Source: Salinicola endophyticus (GTDB taxonomy: Bacteria > Pseudomonadota > Gammaproteobacteria > Pseudomonadales > Halomonadaceae). Taken from it: a stretch of 37,860 nt of DNA. Every line of letters starts with the position of its first letter. Positions within the stretch are counted from its first letter, which is position 1. The stretch spans positions 1 through 37,860 of the forward strand of contig NZ_PZJO01000012.1 in NCBI RefSeq assembly GCF_003206575.1, in the 5' to 3' direction. Both the position numbers and the translations under genes were made by a program. The notes beneath the pieces are model-generated. The model saw only the letters and a list, made by a program, of their open reading frames with translations, was not told where the DNA came from and searched no databases. Positions 12,701 through 22,882 of the stretch are shown here, in pieces.

Positions 12701-14022
12701 CGGTCGAGCGCGAAGATGGCAAGCTGGTGGTGGTCTCCCGCTCCAGCGCCCTGGCCGTCGCCGACGACCACGGCCGCGAGCGTGAGTACTACAAGCTGCC
12801 CTACGGCGCCGAGCTGTCGGTCAAGGATGGCGACCACGTCGAAGGTGGCCGGATCGTGGCCAAGTGGGATCCGCACACCCACCCGGTCGTTGCCGAGGTC
12901 AAGGGTAAGGCCCAGTTCACCGACATGACCGAAGGCCTGACCATCACGCGCAACGTTGACGAGATGACCGGTCTCTCCTCGATCGAGGTGATCGAGAGCG
13001 CCAACCGTCCGGCTTCCGGCCGCGACAAGCGCCCGATGATCATGCTCGCCGACGACGCCGGCAAGCACGTCACCCTGCCGGGCTCCAACACCCCGGTGCA
13101 GTATCTGCTGCCGGGCCGCGCCATCGTCTCGGTCGAGAACGGTGCCGAGATCGGTGTGGGTGAAGTCATCGCGCGTATCCCGCTGGAGGCGTCCGGTAAC
13201 AAGGACATCACCGGGGGTCTGCCGCGCGTCGCCGACCTGTTCGAGGCGCGCAAGCCGAAAGAGCCTTCGATCCTGGCCGAGATCACCGGTACGATCTCGT
13301 TCGGCAAGGAGACCAAGGGCAAGCGTCGCCTGACGATCACCCCGAAAGAGGGCGATCCGCTCGAGATGCTGATCCCGAAATGGCGTCAGATCGGCGTCTT
13401 CGAAGGGGAAACGGTCGAGAAGGGCGAGGTGATCTCCGACGGTCCGAGCAACCCGCACGACATCCTGCGTCTGCTCGGCGTGGCGGAGCTGGCCAAGTAC
13501 ATCACGGTCGAGATCCAGGACGTCTACCGTCTGCAGGGCGTGAGCATCAACGACAAGCACATCGAAGTGATCGTGCGTCAGATGCTGCGCAAGGTCGAGA
13601 TCAGCGATGCTGGTGACTCCTCCTTCATCCCGGGCGACCAGGTCGAACTGGTGCGGGTGCTGGAAGAGAACGCTCGCCTCGAGAAGGATGAGAAGTTCCC
13701 GGCCAAGTACGAGCGCCTGCTGCTGGGTATCACCAAGGCCTCGCTGGCCACCGAGTCGTTCATCTCCGCGGCCTCCTTCCAGGAGACCACGCGAGTGCTG
13801 ACCGAAGCGGCGGTGACCGGCAAGCGCGACTACCTGCGCGGCCTGAAGGAAAACGTGGTGGTCGGTCGTCTGATCCCGGCCGGGACCGGGCTCGCCCACC
13901 ACGAAGAGCGGCGTCGCAAGCGCGAAGAGTCCGAGCGCACGCTGCAACCGTCGGCGTTCGACGTCGAGCAGGAGCTGGGTGCCCAGCTCACCGCGCTCGA
14001 TGCCGACGACGACGATCTCTAA
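9796..14022 (+). CDS. rpoC: DNA-directed RNA polymerase subunit beta'
   Basis: RpoC (1408 aa; 1407 in E. coli) carries the catalytic Mg-binding motif NADFDGD with Asp460, Asp462 and Asp464, the same numbers as in E. coli. The N-terminal zinc site uses Cys70, Cys72, Cys85 and Cys88. The second zinc site includes [11 protein letters not shown], and the trigger-loop region near [16 protein letters not shown] is intact. ATG 9796 gives the family N-terminus MKDLVKVLK, with GGAG seven bases upstream; an in-frame ATG at 9769 would add nine residues. The C-terminus is strongly acidic (ALDADDDDL). Confidence 0.98.
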   Translation: MKDLVKVLKSQAQSDEFDAIKITLASPEMIRSWSYGEVKKPETINYRTFKPERDGLFCAKIFGPVKDYECLCGKYKRMKHRGIICEKCGVEVTKAAVRRERMGHIELASPVAHIWFLKSLPSRIGMFLDMTLRDIERVLYFESFVVIDPGMTTLERGQLLNDEQYFEALEEFGDDFDARMGAEAIQALLKDIDLEEEVERLREEIPQTNSDTKIKKLSKRLKLLEAFYKSGNAPAWMVMEVLPVLPPDLRPLVPLDGGRFATSDLNDLYRRVINRNNRLKRLLDLNAPDIIVRNEKRMLQESVDALLDNGRRGRAITGSNKRPLKSLADMIKGKQGRFRQNLLGKRVDYSGRSVITVGPTLRLHQCGLPKKMALELFKPFIYSKLQGSGQASTIKAAKKMVERELPEVWDILADVIREHPVLLNRAPTLHRLGIQAFEPLLIEGKAIQLHPLVCAAYNADFDGDQMAVHVPLTLESQLEARALMMSTNNVLSPANGEPIIVPSQDVVLGLYYMTRERIGAKGEGKAFANLNELDRAFATQNVSLHARVKVRLTEWLSDEKDGEITELTETVSIKETTVGRALLFRILPKGMPFELVDKPMKKKAISGLINEVYRRAGLKDAVIFADQLMYTGFRLATWSGASIGVNDFVIPDDKKAIVDAAEDEVKEIEDQFSSGLVTAGEKYNKVIDIWSKANDKVAKAMMAGISKETVTDRDGNQVEQDSFNSVFIMADSGARGSAAQIRQLAGMRGLMAKPDGSIIETPITANFREGLNVLQYFISTHGARKGLADTALKTANSGYLTRRLVDVAQDLVITEHDCGTENGLTLHPVIEGGDVIVSLAQRVLGRVVAQDVIDPQTDDVLIPRGTLLDEAWCERLDTMGVDEIVVRSAIACETAHGVCSSCYGRDLARGHQVNIGEAVGVIAAQSIGEPGTQLTMRTFHIGGAASRASAVDSVQVKHGGIVRLHNIKSVEREDGKLVVVSRSSALAVADDHGREREYYKLPYGAELSVKDGDHVEGGRIVAKWDPHTHPVVAEVKGKAQFTDMTEGLTITRNVDEMTGLSSIEVIESANRPASGRDKRPMIMLADDAGKHVTLPGSNTPVQYLLPGRAIVSVENGAEIGVGEVIARIPLEASGNKDITGGLPRVADLFEARKPKEPSILAEITGTISFGKETKGKRRLTITPKEGDPLEMLIPKWRQIGVFEGETVEKGEVISDGPSNPHDILRLLGVAELAKYITVEIQDVYRLQGVSINDKHIEVIVRQMLRKVEISDAGDSSFIPGDQVELVRVLEENARLEKDEKFPAKYERLLLGITKASLATESFISAASFQETTRVLTEAAVTGKRDYLRGLKENVVVGRLIPAGTGLAHHEERRRKREESERTLQPSAFDVEQELGAQLTALDADDDDL

Positions 14023-14033
14023 GTCGTCAGCCT

Positions 14034-14060
14034 GCCGCCTGCCCGTACTGGGCGGGCGGC
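14034..14060 (+). other. Hairpin after rpoC, possible weak terminator
   Basis: GCCGCCTGCCC (14034-14044) pairs with GGGCGGGCGGC (14050-14060), with one G-T wobble and a 5-nt loop. The following CTTGACG has no T-run, so termination would be weak or Rho-assisted. The -35 of the str promoter starts two bases later. Confidence 0.55.
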
Positions 14061-14061
14061 C

Positions 14062-14091
14062 TTGACGGCTCTCGCGACAACTGATTAGAAT
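14062..14091 (+). promoter_or_regulatory. str operon promoter (rpsL-rpsG-fusA-tuf)
   Basis: -35 TTGACG (14062-14067), 18-bp spacer and -10 TAGAAT (14086-14091), followed by the discriminator GCGCAGCC. The leader to rpsL would be about 70 nt and contains a small hairpin CGGT-ACA-ACCG. Confidence 0.75.
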
Positions 14092-14169
14092 GCGCAGCCT
14101 TTATGTGTGGGGCGGTACAACCGTTGCGCGCGTAAGGCAAGGCAACCCATTGGAGTCAGCTAAAACACT

Positions 14170-14544
14170 ATGGCAACGATCAATCAGCTCGTGCGCAAGC
14201 CGCGCAAGCGCCCCGTCGAGACTAGCGACGTGCCGGCGCTGCAGGCCTGCCCGCAACGCCGTGGGGTCTGCACCCGCGTCTACACCACTACGCCCAAGAA
14301 GCCGAACTCAGCACTGCGTAAGGTGTGCCGCGTGCGCCTGACCAACGGTTTCGAAGTCAGTTCCTATATCGGCGGTGAAGGCCACAATCTTCAGGAGCAC
14401 TCCGTGGTCCTGATCCGTGGCGGCCGCGTCAAGGACTTGCCGGGTGTGCGTTACCACACCGTTCGCGGCGCCCTTGATACCTCCGGTGTCCAGAACCGTA
14501 AGCAGGGCCGTTCCAAGTACGGCACCAAGCGTCCCAAGGCCTGA
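14170..14544 (+). CDS. rpsL: 30S ribosomal protein S12
   Basis: S12 (124 aa) sits at the decoding centre and helps control accuracy. The streptomycin-related lysines are present in PKKPNSA (Lys43/44) and VKDLPG (Lys88), so the protein looks sensitive-type. Asp89 is the residue that RimO methylthiolates in E. coli. TTGGAG lies upstream of the ATG at a rather long spacing. It is the first gene of the str operon. Confidence 0.97.
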   Translation: MATINQLVRKPRKRPVETSDVPALQACPQRRGVCTRVYTTTPKKPNSALRKVCRVRLTNGFEVSSYIGGEGHNLQEHSVVLIRGGRVKDLPGVRYHTVRGALDTSGVQNRKQGRSKYGTKRPKA

Positions 14545-14663
14545 TGCCCGGACGTCTCCCAACATTTTTATCGGTCAGATAAGAGTAAGGTCGGCCGGAG
14601 TCGCTACGACAGCGCCTCAGCGTGCCGGGTTTACCTGAACGACCCTTCAATTGAGGGCTTATC
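14545..14663 (+). promoter_or_regulatory. rpsL-rpsG intergenic region; candidate S7 feedback site
   Basis: In E. coli, S7 binds the S12-S7 intergenic RNA and represses downstream translation. This 119-nt gap can fold with GGTCG (14590-14594) closing on CGACC (14640-14644). CCCT (14643-14646) can pair with AGGG (14654-14657), which would mask the rpsG Shine-Dalgarno. Binding by S7 is inferred from position only. Confidence 0.35.
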
Positions 14664-15134
14664 ATGCCTAGAAGAAGAGTTGCTGCTAAGCGCGAGATCC
14701 TTCCCGATCCCAAGTTCGGAAGCGAGCGCCTGGCCAAGTTCATGAACCATCTGATGATCAGCGGCAAGAAGTCCGTAGCTGAGCGTATCGTTTACGGTGC
14801 GCTGGACAGGGTTGCCGAGCGTGGTAAAGAAGCGCCGCTGGACATCTTCGACAAGGCGCTGGAAGCGATCCAGCCCATGGTCGAGGTCAAATCCCGTCGT
14901 GTCGGCGGTGCCACCTATCAGGTGCCCGTCGAAGTGCGTCCGTCCCGCCGTCAGGCGCTGGCCATGCGCTGGCTGGTGGACGCCGCACGCAACCGCGGTG
15001 AGAAGACCATGGTTCAACGTCTTGCCGGCGAAATGCTCGACGCCGCCGAAGGCAAGGGCGCTGCCGTGAAGAAGCGTGAAGACGTGCATCGCATGGCAGA
15101 TGCCAACAAGGCCTTCTCTCACTACCGCTTCTAA
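14664..15134 (+). CDS. rpsG: 30S ribosomal protein S7
   Basis: S7 (156 aa) starts assembly of the 30S head by binding the 3' domain of 16S rRNA, and contacts E-site tRNA. The N-terminal [20 protein letters not shown] and the ending [10 protein letters not shown] are typical. The length equals the short gammaproteobacterial form. GAGGG precedes the ATG by seven bases. fusA begins 18 nt after the stop. Confidence 0.97.
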   Translation: MPRRRVAAKREILPDPKFGSERLAKFMNHLMISGKKSVAERIVYGALDRVAERGKEAPLDIFDKALEAIQPMVEVKSRRVGGATYQVPVEVRPSRRQALAMRWLVDAARNRGEKTMVQRLAGEMLDAAEGKGAAVKKREDVHRMADANKAFSHYRF

Positions 15135-15152
15135 CCAACGGGGACTTCCATC

Positions 15153-17276
15153 GTGGCACGCAAGACACCACTCAAGCGTTATCGCAATATCGGTATCGTT
15201 GCCCACGTCGACGCCGGCAAGACCACCACTACCGAGCGTGTCCTGTTCTACACCGGTCTGTCCCACAAGGTGGGTGAGGTTCATGAGGGCGCAGCCGTCA
15301 TGGACTGGATGGAGCAGGAGCAGGAGCGTGGCATCACGATCACCTCTGCTGCGACCACCTGTTTCTGGCAGGGGATGAACAAGCAGTTCGACGAGCACCG
15401 CATCAACATCATCGACACCCCGGGACACGTTGACTTCACCATCGAAGTCGAGCGTTCCCTGCGTGTTCTCGATGGCGCGGTCGTCGTGCTGTGCGGCTCC
15501 TCCGGCGTGCAGCCGCAGACCGAGACCGTCTGGCGTCAGGCCAACAAGTACGAAGTGCCGCGCATGGTGTTCGTCAACAAGATGGACCGCGCCGGCGCCG
15601 ACTTCTTCATGGTCGTCGATCAGCTCAAGACGCGTCTGGGCGCCAACGTCGTCCCGATCCAGATCAACTGGGGTGCCGAGGACGAGTTCAAGGGCGTCAT
15701 CGATCTGCTGCAGATGAAGGCGATCCTGTGGGACGAAGACAACTTCGGCATGAACTACGATCTGGTCGACATTCCGGCCGATCTGCAGGAGACCGCCGAG
15801 ACCTATCGTGAGCAGATGGTCGAAGCCGCCGCCGAAGCCAACGAAGAACTGATGGACAAGTACCTCGAAGAGGGCGACCTGTCAATCGAAGAGATCAAGG
15901 CTGGTCTGCGTGCACGCACGCTCGCCAACGAGATCGTTCTCGTGACCTGCGGCTCCGCGTTCAAGAACAAGGGCGTTCAGGCCGTGCTCGACGGCGTCAT
16001 CGAATACCTGCCGTCGCCGACCGAGGTCAAGGCGATCGAAGGTGAGCTCGACGACAAGGACGGCACCCTCGCGACTCGTGAGGCCGACGACAACGCACCG
16101 TTCGCAGCGCTGGCGTTCAAGATCGCTACCGACCCGTTCGTCGGTACCCTGACCTTCATGCGCGTCTACTCGGGCGTTCTGAAGTCGGGTGACAGCGTCT
16201 TCAACTCGGTCAAGTCGAAGAAAGAGCGTGTCGGCCGTATCGTCCAGATGCACGCCAACTCGCGCGAAGAGATCAAAGAGGTCTACGCCGGCGACATCGC
16301 CGCCTGTATCGGCCTCAAGGACGTGACCACCGGTGACACCCTGTGCGACCTGGATGCCAAGATCATCCTCGAGCGCATGGAGTTCCCGGAGCCGGTCATC
16401 TCGGTCGCCGTGGAGCCCAAGTCCAAGGCCGACCAGGAGAAGATGGGTGTCGCTCTCGGCAAGCTGGCGCAGGAGGATCCCTCCTTCCGCGTGCAGACTG
16501 ACGAAGAGACCGGCCAGACCATCATCTCCGGGATGGGCGAGCTGCACCTCGACATCATCGTTGACCGCATGCGTCGCGAGTTCAAGGTCGAGGCCAACAT
16601 CGGCAAGCCGCAGGTCGCTTACCGCGAGACCATTCGTCAGTCGGTCGAGCAGGAAGGCAAGTTCGTGCGGCAGTCGGGTGGTCGCGGTCAGTACGGTCAC
16701 GTTTGGCTGCGCATCGAGCCGCTGACCGACGCTGACAAGGGCGAGGACGAAGAAGAAGTCCACTTCAAGTTCGCGTCCGAGATCGTCGGCGGTGTCGTAC
16801 CCAAAGAGTACGTGCCGGCCGTCGAGAAAGGGGCCTACGAGCAGCTCAAGAACGGTGTCATCGCGGGCTACCCGATGATCGACGTCAAGGTAACGCTGTT
16901 CGACGGCTCCTACCATGACGTGGACTCTAACGAGACCGCGTTCAAGGTCGCCTCATCCATGGCGATCAAGGAAGGTGCTCGCAAGGCTAAGGCCGTGCTG
17001 CTCGAGCCGGTGATGAAGGTCGAGGTCGTGACCCCGGAGGACTTCATGGGTGACGTCATGGGCGACCTTAACCGCCGCCGTGGCCTTGTCCAGGGCATGG
17101 ATGACTCCACCTCCGGCAAAGTCATTCGCGCCACGGTTCCGTTGGCTGAGATGTTCGGTTACGCGACCGATCTGCGTTCTCAGACCCAGGGACGCGCAAG
17201 CTACACCATGGAGTTTGCGAATTACGAAGAGGCGCCCTCCAGCGTCGTTGATGCCGTCATCAATCAGAACGGTTAA
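15153..17276 (+). CDS. fusA: Elongation factor G
   Basis: EF-G (707 aa) is the GTPase that drives translocation and, with RRF, ribosome recycling. The G1 motif AHVDAGKT is at 17-24, the G3 motif DTPGHVDF at 88-95 and the G4 motif NKMD at 142-145. The switch I region carries [11 protein letters not shown]. Domain IV ([15 protein letters not shown] onward) and domain V are complete. The start is GTG with a weak GGGGA upstream. tuf follows after 29 nt. Confidence 0.98.
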   Translation: MARKTPLKRYRNIGIVAHVDAGKTTTTERVLFYTGLSHKVGEVHEGAAVMDWMEQEQERGITITSAATTCFWQGMNKQFDEHRINIIDTPGHVDFTIEVERSLRVLDGAVVVLCGSSGVQPQTETVWRQANKYEVPRMVFVNKMDRAGADFFMVVDQLKTRLGANVVPIQINWGAEDEFKGVIDLLQMKAILWDEDNFGMNYDLVDIPADLQETAETYREQMVEAAAEANEELMDKYLEEGDLSIEEIKAGLRARTLANEIVLVTCGSAFKNKGVQAVLDGVIEYLPSPTEVKAIEGELDDKDGTLATREADDNAPFAALAFKIATDPFVGTLTFMRVYSGVLKSGDSVFNSVKSKKERVGRIVQMHANSREEIKEVYAGDIAACIGLKDVTTGDTLCDLDAKIILERMEFPEPVISVAVEPKSKADQEKMGVALGKLAQEDPSFRVQTDEETGQTIISGMGELHLDIIVDRMRREFKVEANIGKPQVAYRETIRQSVEQEGKFVRQSGGRGQYGHVWLRIEPLTDADKGEDEEEVHFKFASEIVGGVVPKEYVPAVEKGAYEQLKNGVIAGYPMIDVKVTLFDGSYHDVDSNETAFKVASSMAIKEGARKAKAVLLEPVMKVEVVTPEDFMGDVMGDLNRRRGLVQGMDDSTSGKVIRATVPLAEMFGYATDLRSQTQGRASYTMEFANYEEAPSSVVDAVINQNG

Positions 17277-17305
17277 CCGTTAGCTAACGTAAAGAGGTTA
17301 TAGCA

Positions 17306-18499
17306 GTGGCTAAGGAAAAATTTGAACGCTCCAAACCGCATATCAACGTCGGCACCATCGGTCACGTTGACCACGGCAAGACCACGCTGACCGCGGCTCT
17401 GACCCGCGTTTCCGCTGAAGTCTTCGGCGGTGAATGGCGTCAGTTCGACTCCATCGACAACGCTCCGGAAGAGCGCGAGCGCGGTATCACCATCGCGACC
17501 GCTCACGTCGAGTACCAGTCCGAAGTGCGTCACTACGCGCACGTCGACTGCCCGGGGCACGCTGACTACGTCAAGAACATGATCACCGGTGCTGCCCAGA
17601 TGGACGGCGCTATCCTGGTCTGTTCCGCAGCCGACGGCCCGATGCCGCAGACTCGCGAGCACATCCTGCTGTCGCGTCAGGTCGGCGTTCCGTACATCGT
17701 CGTGTTCCTGAACAAGGCCGACATGGTCGACGACGAAGAGCTGCTCGAGCTGGTCGAGATGGAAGTTCGTGAACTCCTCAACGAGTACGACTTCCCGGGC
17801 GACGACACCCCGATCATCATCGGCTCCGCGCTGATGGCGCTGGAAGGCAAGGATGACAACGGCATGGGTACCACCGCCGTTGCCAACCTGATCAAGTCGC
17901 TCGACGACTACATCCCGGAGCCGGAGCGTGCTATCGACCAGCCGTTCCTGATGCCGATCGAAGACGTGTTCTCGATCTCTGGCCGCGGCACCGTCGTGAC
18001 CGGTCGTGTCGAGCGTGGTCTGGTCAAGTCCGGCGAAGAAGTCGAAATCGTCGGTATCCACGACACCACCAAGACCACCGTTACCGGTGTCGAAATGTTC
18101 CGCAAGCTGCTCGACGAAGGTCGTGCTGGCGAGAACATCGGTGCGCTGCTGCGTGGTACCAAGCGTGACGACGTCGAGCGTGGTCAGGTCCTGGCCAAGC
18201 CGGGCACCATCACCCCGCACACCAAGTTCGAAGCCGAAGTCTACGTGCTGTCCAAAGAAGAAGGTGGTCGTCACACCCCGTTCTTCAAGGGCTACCGTCC
18301 GCAGTTCTACTTCCGTACCACTGACGTGACCGGTACCTGTGAACTGCCGGAAGGCGTCGAGATGGTCATGCCGGGCGACAACGTCCAGATGGTCGTGACC
18401 CTGATCGCTCCGATCGCCATGGAAGACGGCCTGCGCTTCGCCATCCGCGAAGGCGGTCGTACCGTCGGCGCCGGCGTGGTTGCCAAGATCATCGAGTAA
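17306..18499 (+). CDS. tuf: Elongation factor Tu
   Basis: EF-Tu (397 aa) delivers aminoacyl-tRNA to the A site. G1 GHVDHGKT is at 19-26, with DCPGHADY and NKAD present, and domains II and III are complete. The segment [20 protein letters not shown] is of the type I associate with Halomonadaceae. The start is GTG with AGAGG upstream. This is the tufA position at the end of the str operon. The second copy often found between tRNA-Thr and tRNA-Trp is absent here, so it may be the only tuf in the genome. Confidence 0.98.
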   Translation: MAKEKFERSKPHINVGTIGHVDHGKTTLTAALTRVSAEVFGGEWRQFDSIDNAPEERERGITIATAHVEYQSEVRHYAHVDCPGHADYVKNMITGAAQMDGAILVCSAADGPMPQTREHILLSRQVGVPYIVVFLNKADMVDDEELLELVEMEVRELLNEYDFPGDDTPIIIGSALMALEGKDDNGMGTTAVANLIKSLDDYIPEPERAIDQPFLMPIEDVFSISGRGTVVTGRVERGLVKSGEEVEIVGIHDTTKTTVTGVEMFRKLLDEGRAGENIGALLRGTKRDDVERGQVLAKPGTITPHTKFEAEVYVLSKEEGGRHTPFFKGYRPQFYFRTTDVTGTCELPEGVEMVMPGDNVQMVVTLIAPIAMEDGLRFAIREGGRTVGAGVVAKIIE

Positions 18500-18520
18500 G
18501 TCTCGCTGATCGGATAGAGA

Positions 18521-18544
18521 AGGGGCGCTCCGGCGCCCCTTTTT
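18521..18544 (+). terminator. Terminator after tuf
   Basis: AGGGGCGC (18521-18528), loop TCCG, GCGCCCCT (18533-18540), then TTTT. It closes the str operon before the S10 promoter. Confidence 0.9.
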
Positions 18545-18555
18545 CTGTCGCTGTC

Positions 18556-18592
18556 GGGGAGGGGCCTATTTGACACTCAAATGGGCCTCCCC
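18556..18592. repeat. Imperfect palindrome spanning the S10 promoter
   Basis: The left arm GGGGAGGGGCCTATTTG (18556-18572) mirrors the right arm CAAATGGGCCTCCCC (18578-18592) around ACACT, apart from two extra G residues and one mismatch. It covers the whole -35 hexamer and spacer and stops at the base before the -10. Confidence 0.7.
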
Positions 18593-18598
18593 TATAAT
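18570..18598 (+). promoter_or_regulatory. S10 operon promoter
   Basis: Perfect consensus: TTGACA (18570-18575), 17-bp spacer, TATAAT (18593-18598), then discriminator GCGCGTCC. The predicted start near 18605 leaves a leader of only about 58 nt, with one hairpin GACGGC-TCGC-GCCGTC (18623-18638). Confidence 0.92.
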
Positions 18599-18662
18599 GC
18601 GCGTCCTTTGAACGCGTGGGTCGACGGCTCGCGCCGTCAGTATCCATTGGAGCAGAACGTCA

Positions 18663-18974
18663 ATGCAGAACCAAAAGATTCGCATCCGGCTGAAAGCGTT
18701 TGACCATCGCCTGATCGATCAGTCGGCTCAGGAGATCGTGGACACTGCCAAGCGCACTGGCGCTCAGGTGCGTGGTCCGATCCCGCTGCCGACCAATCGC
18801 GAGCGTTACACCATCCTGATCTCGCCGCACGTCAACAAGGACGCGCGCGACCAGTATGAGATTCGCACGCACAAGCGCGTTCTCGATATCGTCGAGCCGA
18901 CGGAGAAGACCGTCGACGCGCTGATGAAGCTCGATCTCGCCGCCGGCGTAGACGTGCAGATCAAACTCGACTGA
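18663..18974 (+). CDS. rpsJ: 30S ribosomal protein S10 / NusE
   Basis: S10 (103 aa) belongs to the 30S head. As NusE it also pairs with NusB in antitermination and binds the NusG KOW domain. The sequence has the conserved [13 protein letters not shown] start and the loop with [17 protein letters not shown] precedes the ATG. A gap of 137 nt, unusually long for this junction, follows before rplC. Confidence 0.97.
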   Translation: MQNQKIRIRLKAFDHRLIDQSAQEIVDTAKRTGAQVRGPIPLPTNRERYTILISPHVNKDARDQYEIRTHKRVLDIVEPTEKTVDALMKLDLAAGVDVQIKLD

Positions 18975-19111
18975 AACCAACACTAGACACTAGCGGAAGC
19001 TGAGTTCGCAGCGACCGCCGCGTCGTGAGACGCCACACAATGTGCTAGTGGAATGCTCTGGAAAGGGCAGCCATAGCGGGTGATAGCCCCGTACACTATA
19101 GGAGACTGAAC
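18975..19111 (+). ncRNA. Structured rpsJ-rplC intergenic RNA, unidentified
   Basis: Long-range stem CACTAGC (18988-18994)/GCTAGTG (19044-19050) encloses two hairpins. These are GCTG/CAGC (18999-19012) and GCGTC-GTGA-GACGC (19020-19033), the latter with a GNRA-type tetraloop. A further stem CGGG (19077-19080)/CCCG (19088-19091) stands just before the rplC Shine-Dalgarno GGAG (19101-19104). A second CACTAG (18981-18986) could compete for the same right arm. I see no ORF or good promoter. A feedback site for L3 or L4 is possible but unproven. Confidence 0.45.
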
Positions 19112-19750
19112 ATGACTATCGGTTTGGTCGGTAAAAAGGCGGGCATGACCCGTGTTTTCACCGAAGATGGCGCATCCGTGCCCGTAACCGTGATCGAGGT
19201 TGAGCCCAACCGTATCTCTGCCGTCAAGACCGTCGAGTCCGACGGTTATCGTGCGGTGCAGGTCACAACCGGCTCCCGCAAAGCCAAACACCTCACCAAG
19301 GCGATTGCTGGTCAATACGCCAAGGCGGGTGTCGAGGCTGGCCGTTCCCTGATGGAGTTTCGTCTCGCCGAGAGCGACGAAGCGCCGGAAGTGGGCGGTT
19401 CCTTCACCGTATCCCTCTTCGAAGCTGGTCAGAAAGTCGATGTGACCGGTACCTCCAAGGGCAAGGGCTTCCAGGGCGCCGTCAAGCGCTGGAACTTCCG
19501 TACCCAGGACAACAGCCACGGTAACTCGCTGTCTCACCGTGCGCCGGGTTCCATCGGTCAGTGCCAGACCCCGGGTCGCGTCTTCAAAGGTAAGAAGATG
19601 GCCGGCCAGATGGGCAATGAGCGCGTCACCGTCCAGAGCCTGGAAGTGGTGCGTGTCGATGCCGAGCGCAATCTGCTGTTGATCAAAGGCGCCGTGCCTG
19701 GTGCTCCGGGCTGCGATGTCGTCGTGCGCAGCGCCGTGAAAGCTCGCTGA
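19112..19750 (+). CDS. rplC: 50S ribosomal protein L3
   Basis: L3 (212 aa) is an early assembly protein whose long extension reaches the peptidyl-transferase centre. It starts [16 protein letters not shown] and includes the extension [13 protein letters not shown] with the glycine/histidine-rich segment after it. ATAGGAG precedes the ATG by seven bases. Its expression would be the first affected by the structured gap upstream. Confidence 0.97.
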   Translation: MTIGLVGKKAGMTRVFTEDGASVPVTVIEVEPNRISAVKTVESDGYRAVQVTTGSRKAKHLTKAIAGQYAKAGVEAGRSLMEFRLAESDEAPEVGGSFTVSLFEAGQKVDVTGTSKGKGFQGAVKRWNFRTQDNSHGNSLSHRAPGSIGQCQTPGRVFKGKKMAGQMGNERVTVQSLEVVRVDAERNLLLIKGAVPGAPGCDVVVRSAVKAR

Positions 19751-19764
19751 GGGGACTGAGACCG

Positions 19765-20370
19765 ATGAATCTGAATCTCGCAGGTGCCGCTGGCACCGTC
19801 GAAGTGTCCGCAGAGACCTTTGGCAAAGAATTCAACGAAGCGTTGGTGCACCAGGTCGTCACCGCCTATCTGGCGGCTGGCCGTCAGGGCACCCGTGCCC
19901 AGAAGAACCGCTCCGACGTGCGTGGCGGCGGCAAGAAGCCGTGGCGTCAGAAGGGCACCGGCCGCGCTCGCGCCGGTACCATCCGTTCGCCGCTGTGGCG
20001 TAGCGGTGGTGTGACCTTCGCTGCCCGTCCGCAGGACTACACGCAGAAGGTCAACCGCAAGATGTACCGTGCGGCGATGCGTTCGATCCTGTCCGAGCTG
20101 GTGCGTCAGGAGCGTCTGGTGCTGGTCAACGAGTTCGCCGTCGACGCGCCGAAGACCAAGCAGCTGGCCAGCAAGCTCAAGGAGCTGGATCTGGAGAAAG
20201 CGCTGATCGTCACCGAAGATCTCGACGAGAAGCTCTACCTGGCCGCGCGCAACATCCCCAACGTCGATGTCGTCGATGCTGCGGCCGCCGATCCGGTCAG
20301 CCTGATCGCCTTCGACAAGGTGCTGATGACCGTCTCCGCTCTGCGTAAATTCGAGGAGAAGCTGGGATGA
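19765..20370 (+). CDS. rplD: 50S ribosomal protein L4
   Basis: L4 (201 aa) has a globular domain on the subunit surface and a long loop (about residues 45-95, with [18 protein letters not shown]) that lines the exit tunnel. In E. coli, L4 represses the S10 operon through a long leader. That leader is short here, so any control must use another site. The stop overlaps the rplW start (ATGA). Confidence 0.97.
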   Translation: MNLNLAGAAGTVEVSAETFGKEFNEALVHQVVTAYLAAGRQGTRAQKNRSDVRGGGKKPWRQKGTGRARAGTIRSPLWRSGGVTFAARPQDYTQKVNRKMYRAAMRSILSELVRQERLVLVNEFAVDAPKTKQLASKLKELDLEKALIVTEDLDEKLYLAARNIPNVDVVDAAAADPVSLIAFDKVLMTVSALRKFEEKLG

Positions 20371-20663
20371 ACCAGGAACGCGTATACAAGGTTCTGCTCG
20401 GACCTCACATGACCGAGAAGGCCGCGCGCGCCGCCGAGAACAATCAGTACGTGTTCAAAGTGGCCCAGGACGCGACCAAGCCCGAGATCAAGAAAGCCGT
20501 CGAAGCGCTGTTCGGCAAGAAAGTTGCCGGTGTTTCCGTGCTCAACGTCAAGGGCAAGACCAAACGCACGCGCTTCGGCACGGGTCTGCGCAAGGGTTAC
20601 CGCAAGGCGTACGTGACTCTGGCTGCGGGCGAAACGCTCGAAGACTTCTCTGGCGCCGAGTAA
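20367..20663 (+). CDS. rplW: 50S ribosomal protein L23
   Basis: L23 (98 aa) lies at the exit-tunnel rim and is the docking site for trigger factor and SRP. The N-terminus has [10 protein letters not shown] and the C-terminal part [11 protein letters not shown]. It overlaps rplD by four bases, so translation is likely coupled. Confidence 0.96.
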   Translation: MNQERVYKVLLGPHMTEKAARAAENNQYVFKVAQDATKPEIKKAVEALFGKKVAGVSVLNVKGKTKRTRFGTGLRKGYRKAYVTLAAGETLEDFSGAE

Positions 20664-20679
20664 GGCAGGAGTACGGATC

Positions 20680-21507
20680 ATGGCAGTAGTCAAGACAAAA
20701 CCCACGTCCGCCGGTCGTCGTCACGTCGTCAAAGTCGTCAATGACGAGCTCCACAAGGGCCGTCCGTTCGCGGCGCTGACCGAGAAGCAGTCGAAATCCG
20801 GTGGTCGTAACAACAATGGCCGCATCACCACGCGTCACGTCGGTGGTGGCCATCGTCAGCATTATCGTCTGGTCGACTTCAAGCGCACCAAGGATGGCAT
20901 CAACGCCGTCGTCGAGCGCATCGAGTACGACCCGAACCGTAGCGCCAACATCGCGCTGCTGAAGTACATGGACGGCGAGCGTCGTTACATCATCGCACCC
21001 AAAGGCCTGGTGGCCGGCGATGCGGTGGAGTCCGGCGTCAACGCATCCATCAAGCGTGGCAATGCGTTGCCGCTGCGTAACATCCCTGTCGGTTCCACGG
21101 TGCACTGCATCGAGCTGAAGCCGGGCAAGGGTGCGCAGATCGCACGTAGTGCCGGCGCCAGCGCTCAGCTGGTCGCCCGCGAAGGCAACTACGCGACCCT
21201 GCGTCTGCGCTCCGGCGAGATGCGTCGTGTACTGTCCGAGTGCCGCGCCACGCTGGGTGAAGTCGGTAACTCTGAGCACAGCCTGCGTCAACTGGGCAAA
21301 GCCGGTGCGAAGCGGTGGAGAGGGGTGCGCCCGACCGTTCGCGGTGTCGCGATGAACCCGGTGGATCACCCGCACGGTGGTGGTGAAGGCCGCACCAGCG
21401 GTGGTCGTCATCCGGTCAGCCCGTGGGGTATCCCCACCAAGGGCCACAAGACCCGCAAGAACAAGCGTACCGACAAGCTCATCGTTCGTCGCCGCAAGTC
21501 CAAGTAA
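20680..21507 (+). CDS. rplB: 50S ribosomal protein L2
   Basis: L2 (275 aa) binds domain IV of 23S rRNA, contributes to subunit bridge B7b and is needed for peptidyl-transferase assembly. The signature [12 protein letters not shown] includes His230, matching E. coli His229. A basic C-terminus ([17 protein letters not shown]) completes the protein. AGGAG lies about ten bases upstream of the ATG. Confidence 0.97.
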   Translation: MAVVKTKPTSAGRRHVVKVVNDELHKGRPFAALTEKQSKSGGRNNNGRITTRHVGGGHRQHYRLVDFKRTKDGINAVVERIEYDPNRSANIALLKYMDGERRYIIAPKGLVAGDAVESGVNASIKRGNALPLRNIPVGSTVHCIELKPGKGAQIARSAGASAQLVAREGNYATLRLRSGEMRRVLSECRATLGEVGNSEHSLRQLGKAGAKRWRGVRPTVRGVAMNPVDHPHGGGEGRTSGGRHPVSPWGIPTKGHKTRKNKRTDKLIVRRRKSK

Positions 21508-21529
21508 CAGACATTAAGAGGTAACGGCT

Positions 21530-21805
21530 GTGCCACGTTCACTGAAGAAAGGTCCCTTCATCGACCTTCATCTGTTGAAGAAGGTCGAAGTCGCCGCGGA
21601 AAAGAACGATCGCAAACCGATCAAGACCTGGTCGCGTCGTTCGATGATCCTGCCGAACATGGTCGGGCTCACCATCGCGGTACATAACGGTCGCCAGCAC
21701 GTCCCGGTGCACGTCTCCGAGGAAATGGTCGGCCACAAGTTGGGCGAGTTCGCTGCTACCCGCACTTATCGCGGTCATGCGGCGGACAAGAAAGCCAAAC
21801 GCTGA
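21530..21805 (+). CDS. rpsS: 30S ribosomal protein S19
   Basis: S19 (91 aa) works with S13 in the 30S head near the A-site finger. It begins PRSLKKGPF with Asp-Leu-His following, and ends [10 protein letters not shown]. The start is GTG preceded by AGAGGTAA. Confidence 0.96.
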   Translation: MPRSLKKGPFIDLHLLKKVEVAAEKNDRKPIKTWSRRSMILPNMVGLTIAVHNGRQHVPVHVSEEMVGHKLGEFAATRTYRGHAADKKAKR

Positions 21806-21822
21806 GCCAAGAGGATTAAGAG

Positions 21823-22155
21823 ATGGAAGTCGCTGCTAAGTTGCGTGGCGCTAGCTTGTCCGCCCAGAAGGCCCGTTTGGTGGCTGACCAGGTGCGCGGT
21901 AAGCCGGTCGCCGAAGCGCTCGACGTGCTGACCTTCTCCCCCAAGAAGGCCGCCAAGCTGGTCAAGAAGGTGCTGCAGTCCGCGATTGCCAATGCGGAAG
22001 AAAACAACGGCATGGACATCGACGAGCTGCGTGTCTCGACCATCTGTGTCGATGAGGGCATGACGCTCAAGCGCATTCAGCCGCGCGCAAAAGGCCGGGC
22101 GGATCGCATTCTGAAGCGCACCTGCCACATCACCGTCAAGGTAGCCGAGAAGTAG
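21823..22155 (+). CDS. rplV: 50S ribosomal protein L22
   Basis: L22 (110 aa) spans the wall of the exit tunnel; its beta-hairpin (region after [13 protein letters not shown]) meets L4 at the constriction. Changes in this loop cause macrolide resistance elsewhere; no insertion or deletion is visible here. AGAGGATTAAGAG precedes the ATG. Confidence 0.96.
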   Translation: MEVAAKLRGASLSAQKARLVADQVRGKPVAEALDVLTFSPKKAAKLVKKVLQSAIANAEENNGMDIDELRVSTICVDEGMTLKRIQPRAKGRADRILKRTCHITVKVAEK

Positions 22156-22166
22156 GAGTCGACCAG

Positions 22167-22868
22167 ATGGGTCAGAAAGTCAATCCAGTCGGGATTCGTC
22201 TCGGCATCGTGAAAGATCACTCGTCGGTCTGGTACGCAGAGCGCGGTGCCTATGCCGACAAGCTGAACAACGATCTGGAAGTGCGTCGCTTCCTCGAAGA
22301 GCGTTTGAAGAACGCCTCCGTGAGCCGCATTACCATCGAACGTCCGGCCAACAATGCCCGTATCACCATTCACACTGCCCGTCCGGGCATCGTGATTGGC
22401 AAGAAGGGTGAGGACGTCGATCGTCTGCGCCAGGATGTCACCCGCATGATGGGTGTGCCGGTGCACGTCAACATCGAAGAAGTCCGCAAGCCGGAACTCG
22501 ACGCCGCTCTGGTCGCGCAGAACATCGCCGGTCAGCTCGAACGTCGCGTGATGTTCCGCCGTGCCATGAAGCGCTCCGTCCAGAACGCCATGCGTCTGGG
22601 TGCCGGCGGTATCAAGGTGCAGCTCTCCGGTCGCCTCGGTGGTGCCGAGATCGCGCGTACCGAATGGTACCGCGAAGGTCGCGTGCCGCTTCACACCCTG
22701 CGTGCCGACATCGATTACGCCACTTATGAAGCGCACACCACCTACGGCGTCATCGGCGTCAAGGTGTGGGTCTTCAAGGGCGAGATCCTCGGGGGCATCG
22801 AAGAGGTGCGTGCCAAGCAGAAGCAACAGGCTCAGGCACCTGCACCGAAGAAGAAAGGTTCCAGGTAA
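22167..22868 (+). CDS. rpsC: 30S ribosomal protein S3
   Basis: S3 (233 aa) guards the mRNA entry channel and contributes to helicase activity. The KH type II domain contains [16 protein letters not shown] with the GxxG loop. The C-terminal tail (about 212-233) is Lys/Gln/Ala-rich. Translation begins with [13 protein letters not shown] after TAGGAG. rplP follows 14 nt later, co-transcribed. Confidence 0.97.
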   Translation: MGQKVNPVGIRLGIVKDHSSVWYAERGAYADKLNNDLEVRRFLEERLKNASVSRITIERPANNARITIHTARPGIVIGKKGEDVDRLRQDVTRMMGVPVHVNIEEVRKPELDAALVAQNIAGQLERRVMFRRAMKRSVQNAMRLGAGGIKVQLSGRLGGAEIARTEWYREGRVPLHTLRADIDYATYEAHTTYGVIGVKVWVFKGEILGGIEEVRAKQKQQAQAPAPKKKGSR

Positions 22869-22882
22869 GGGGAGACTGATCG

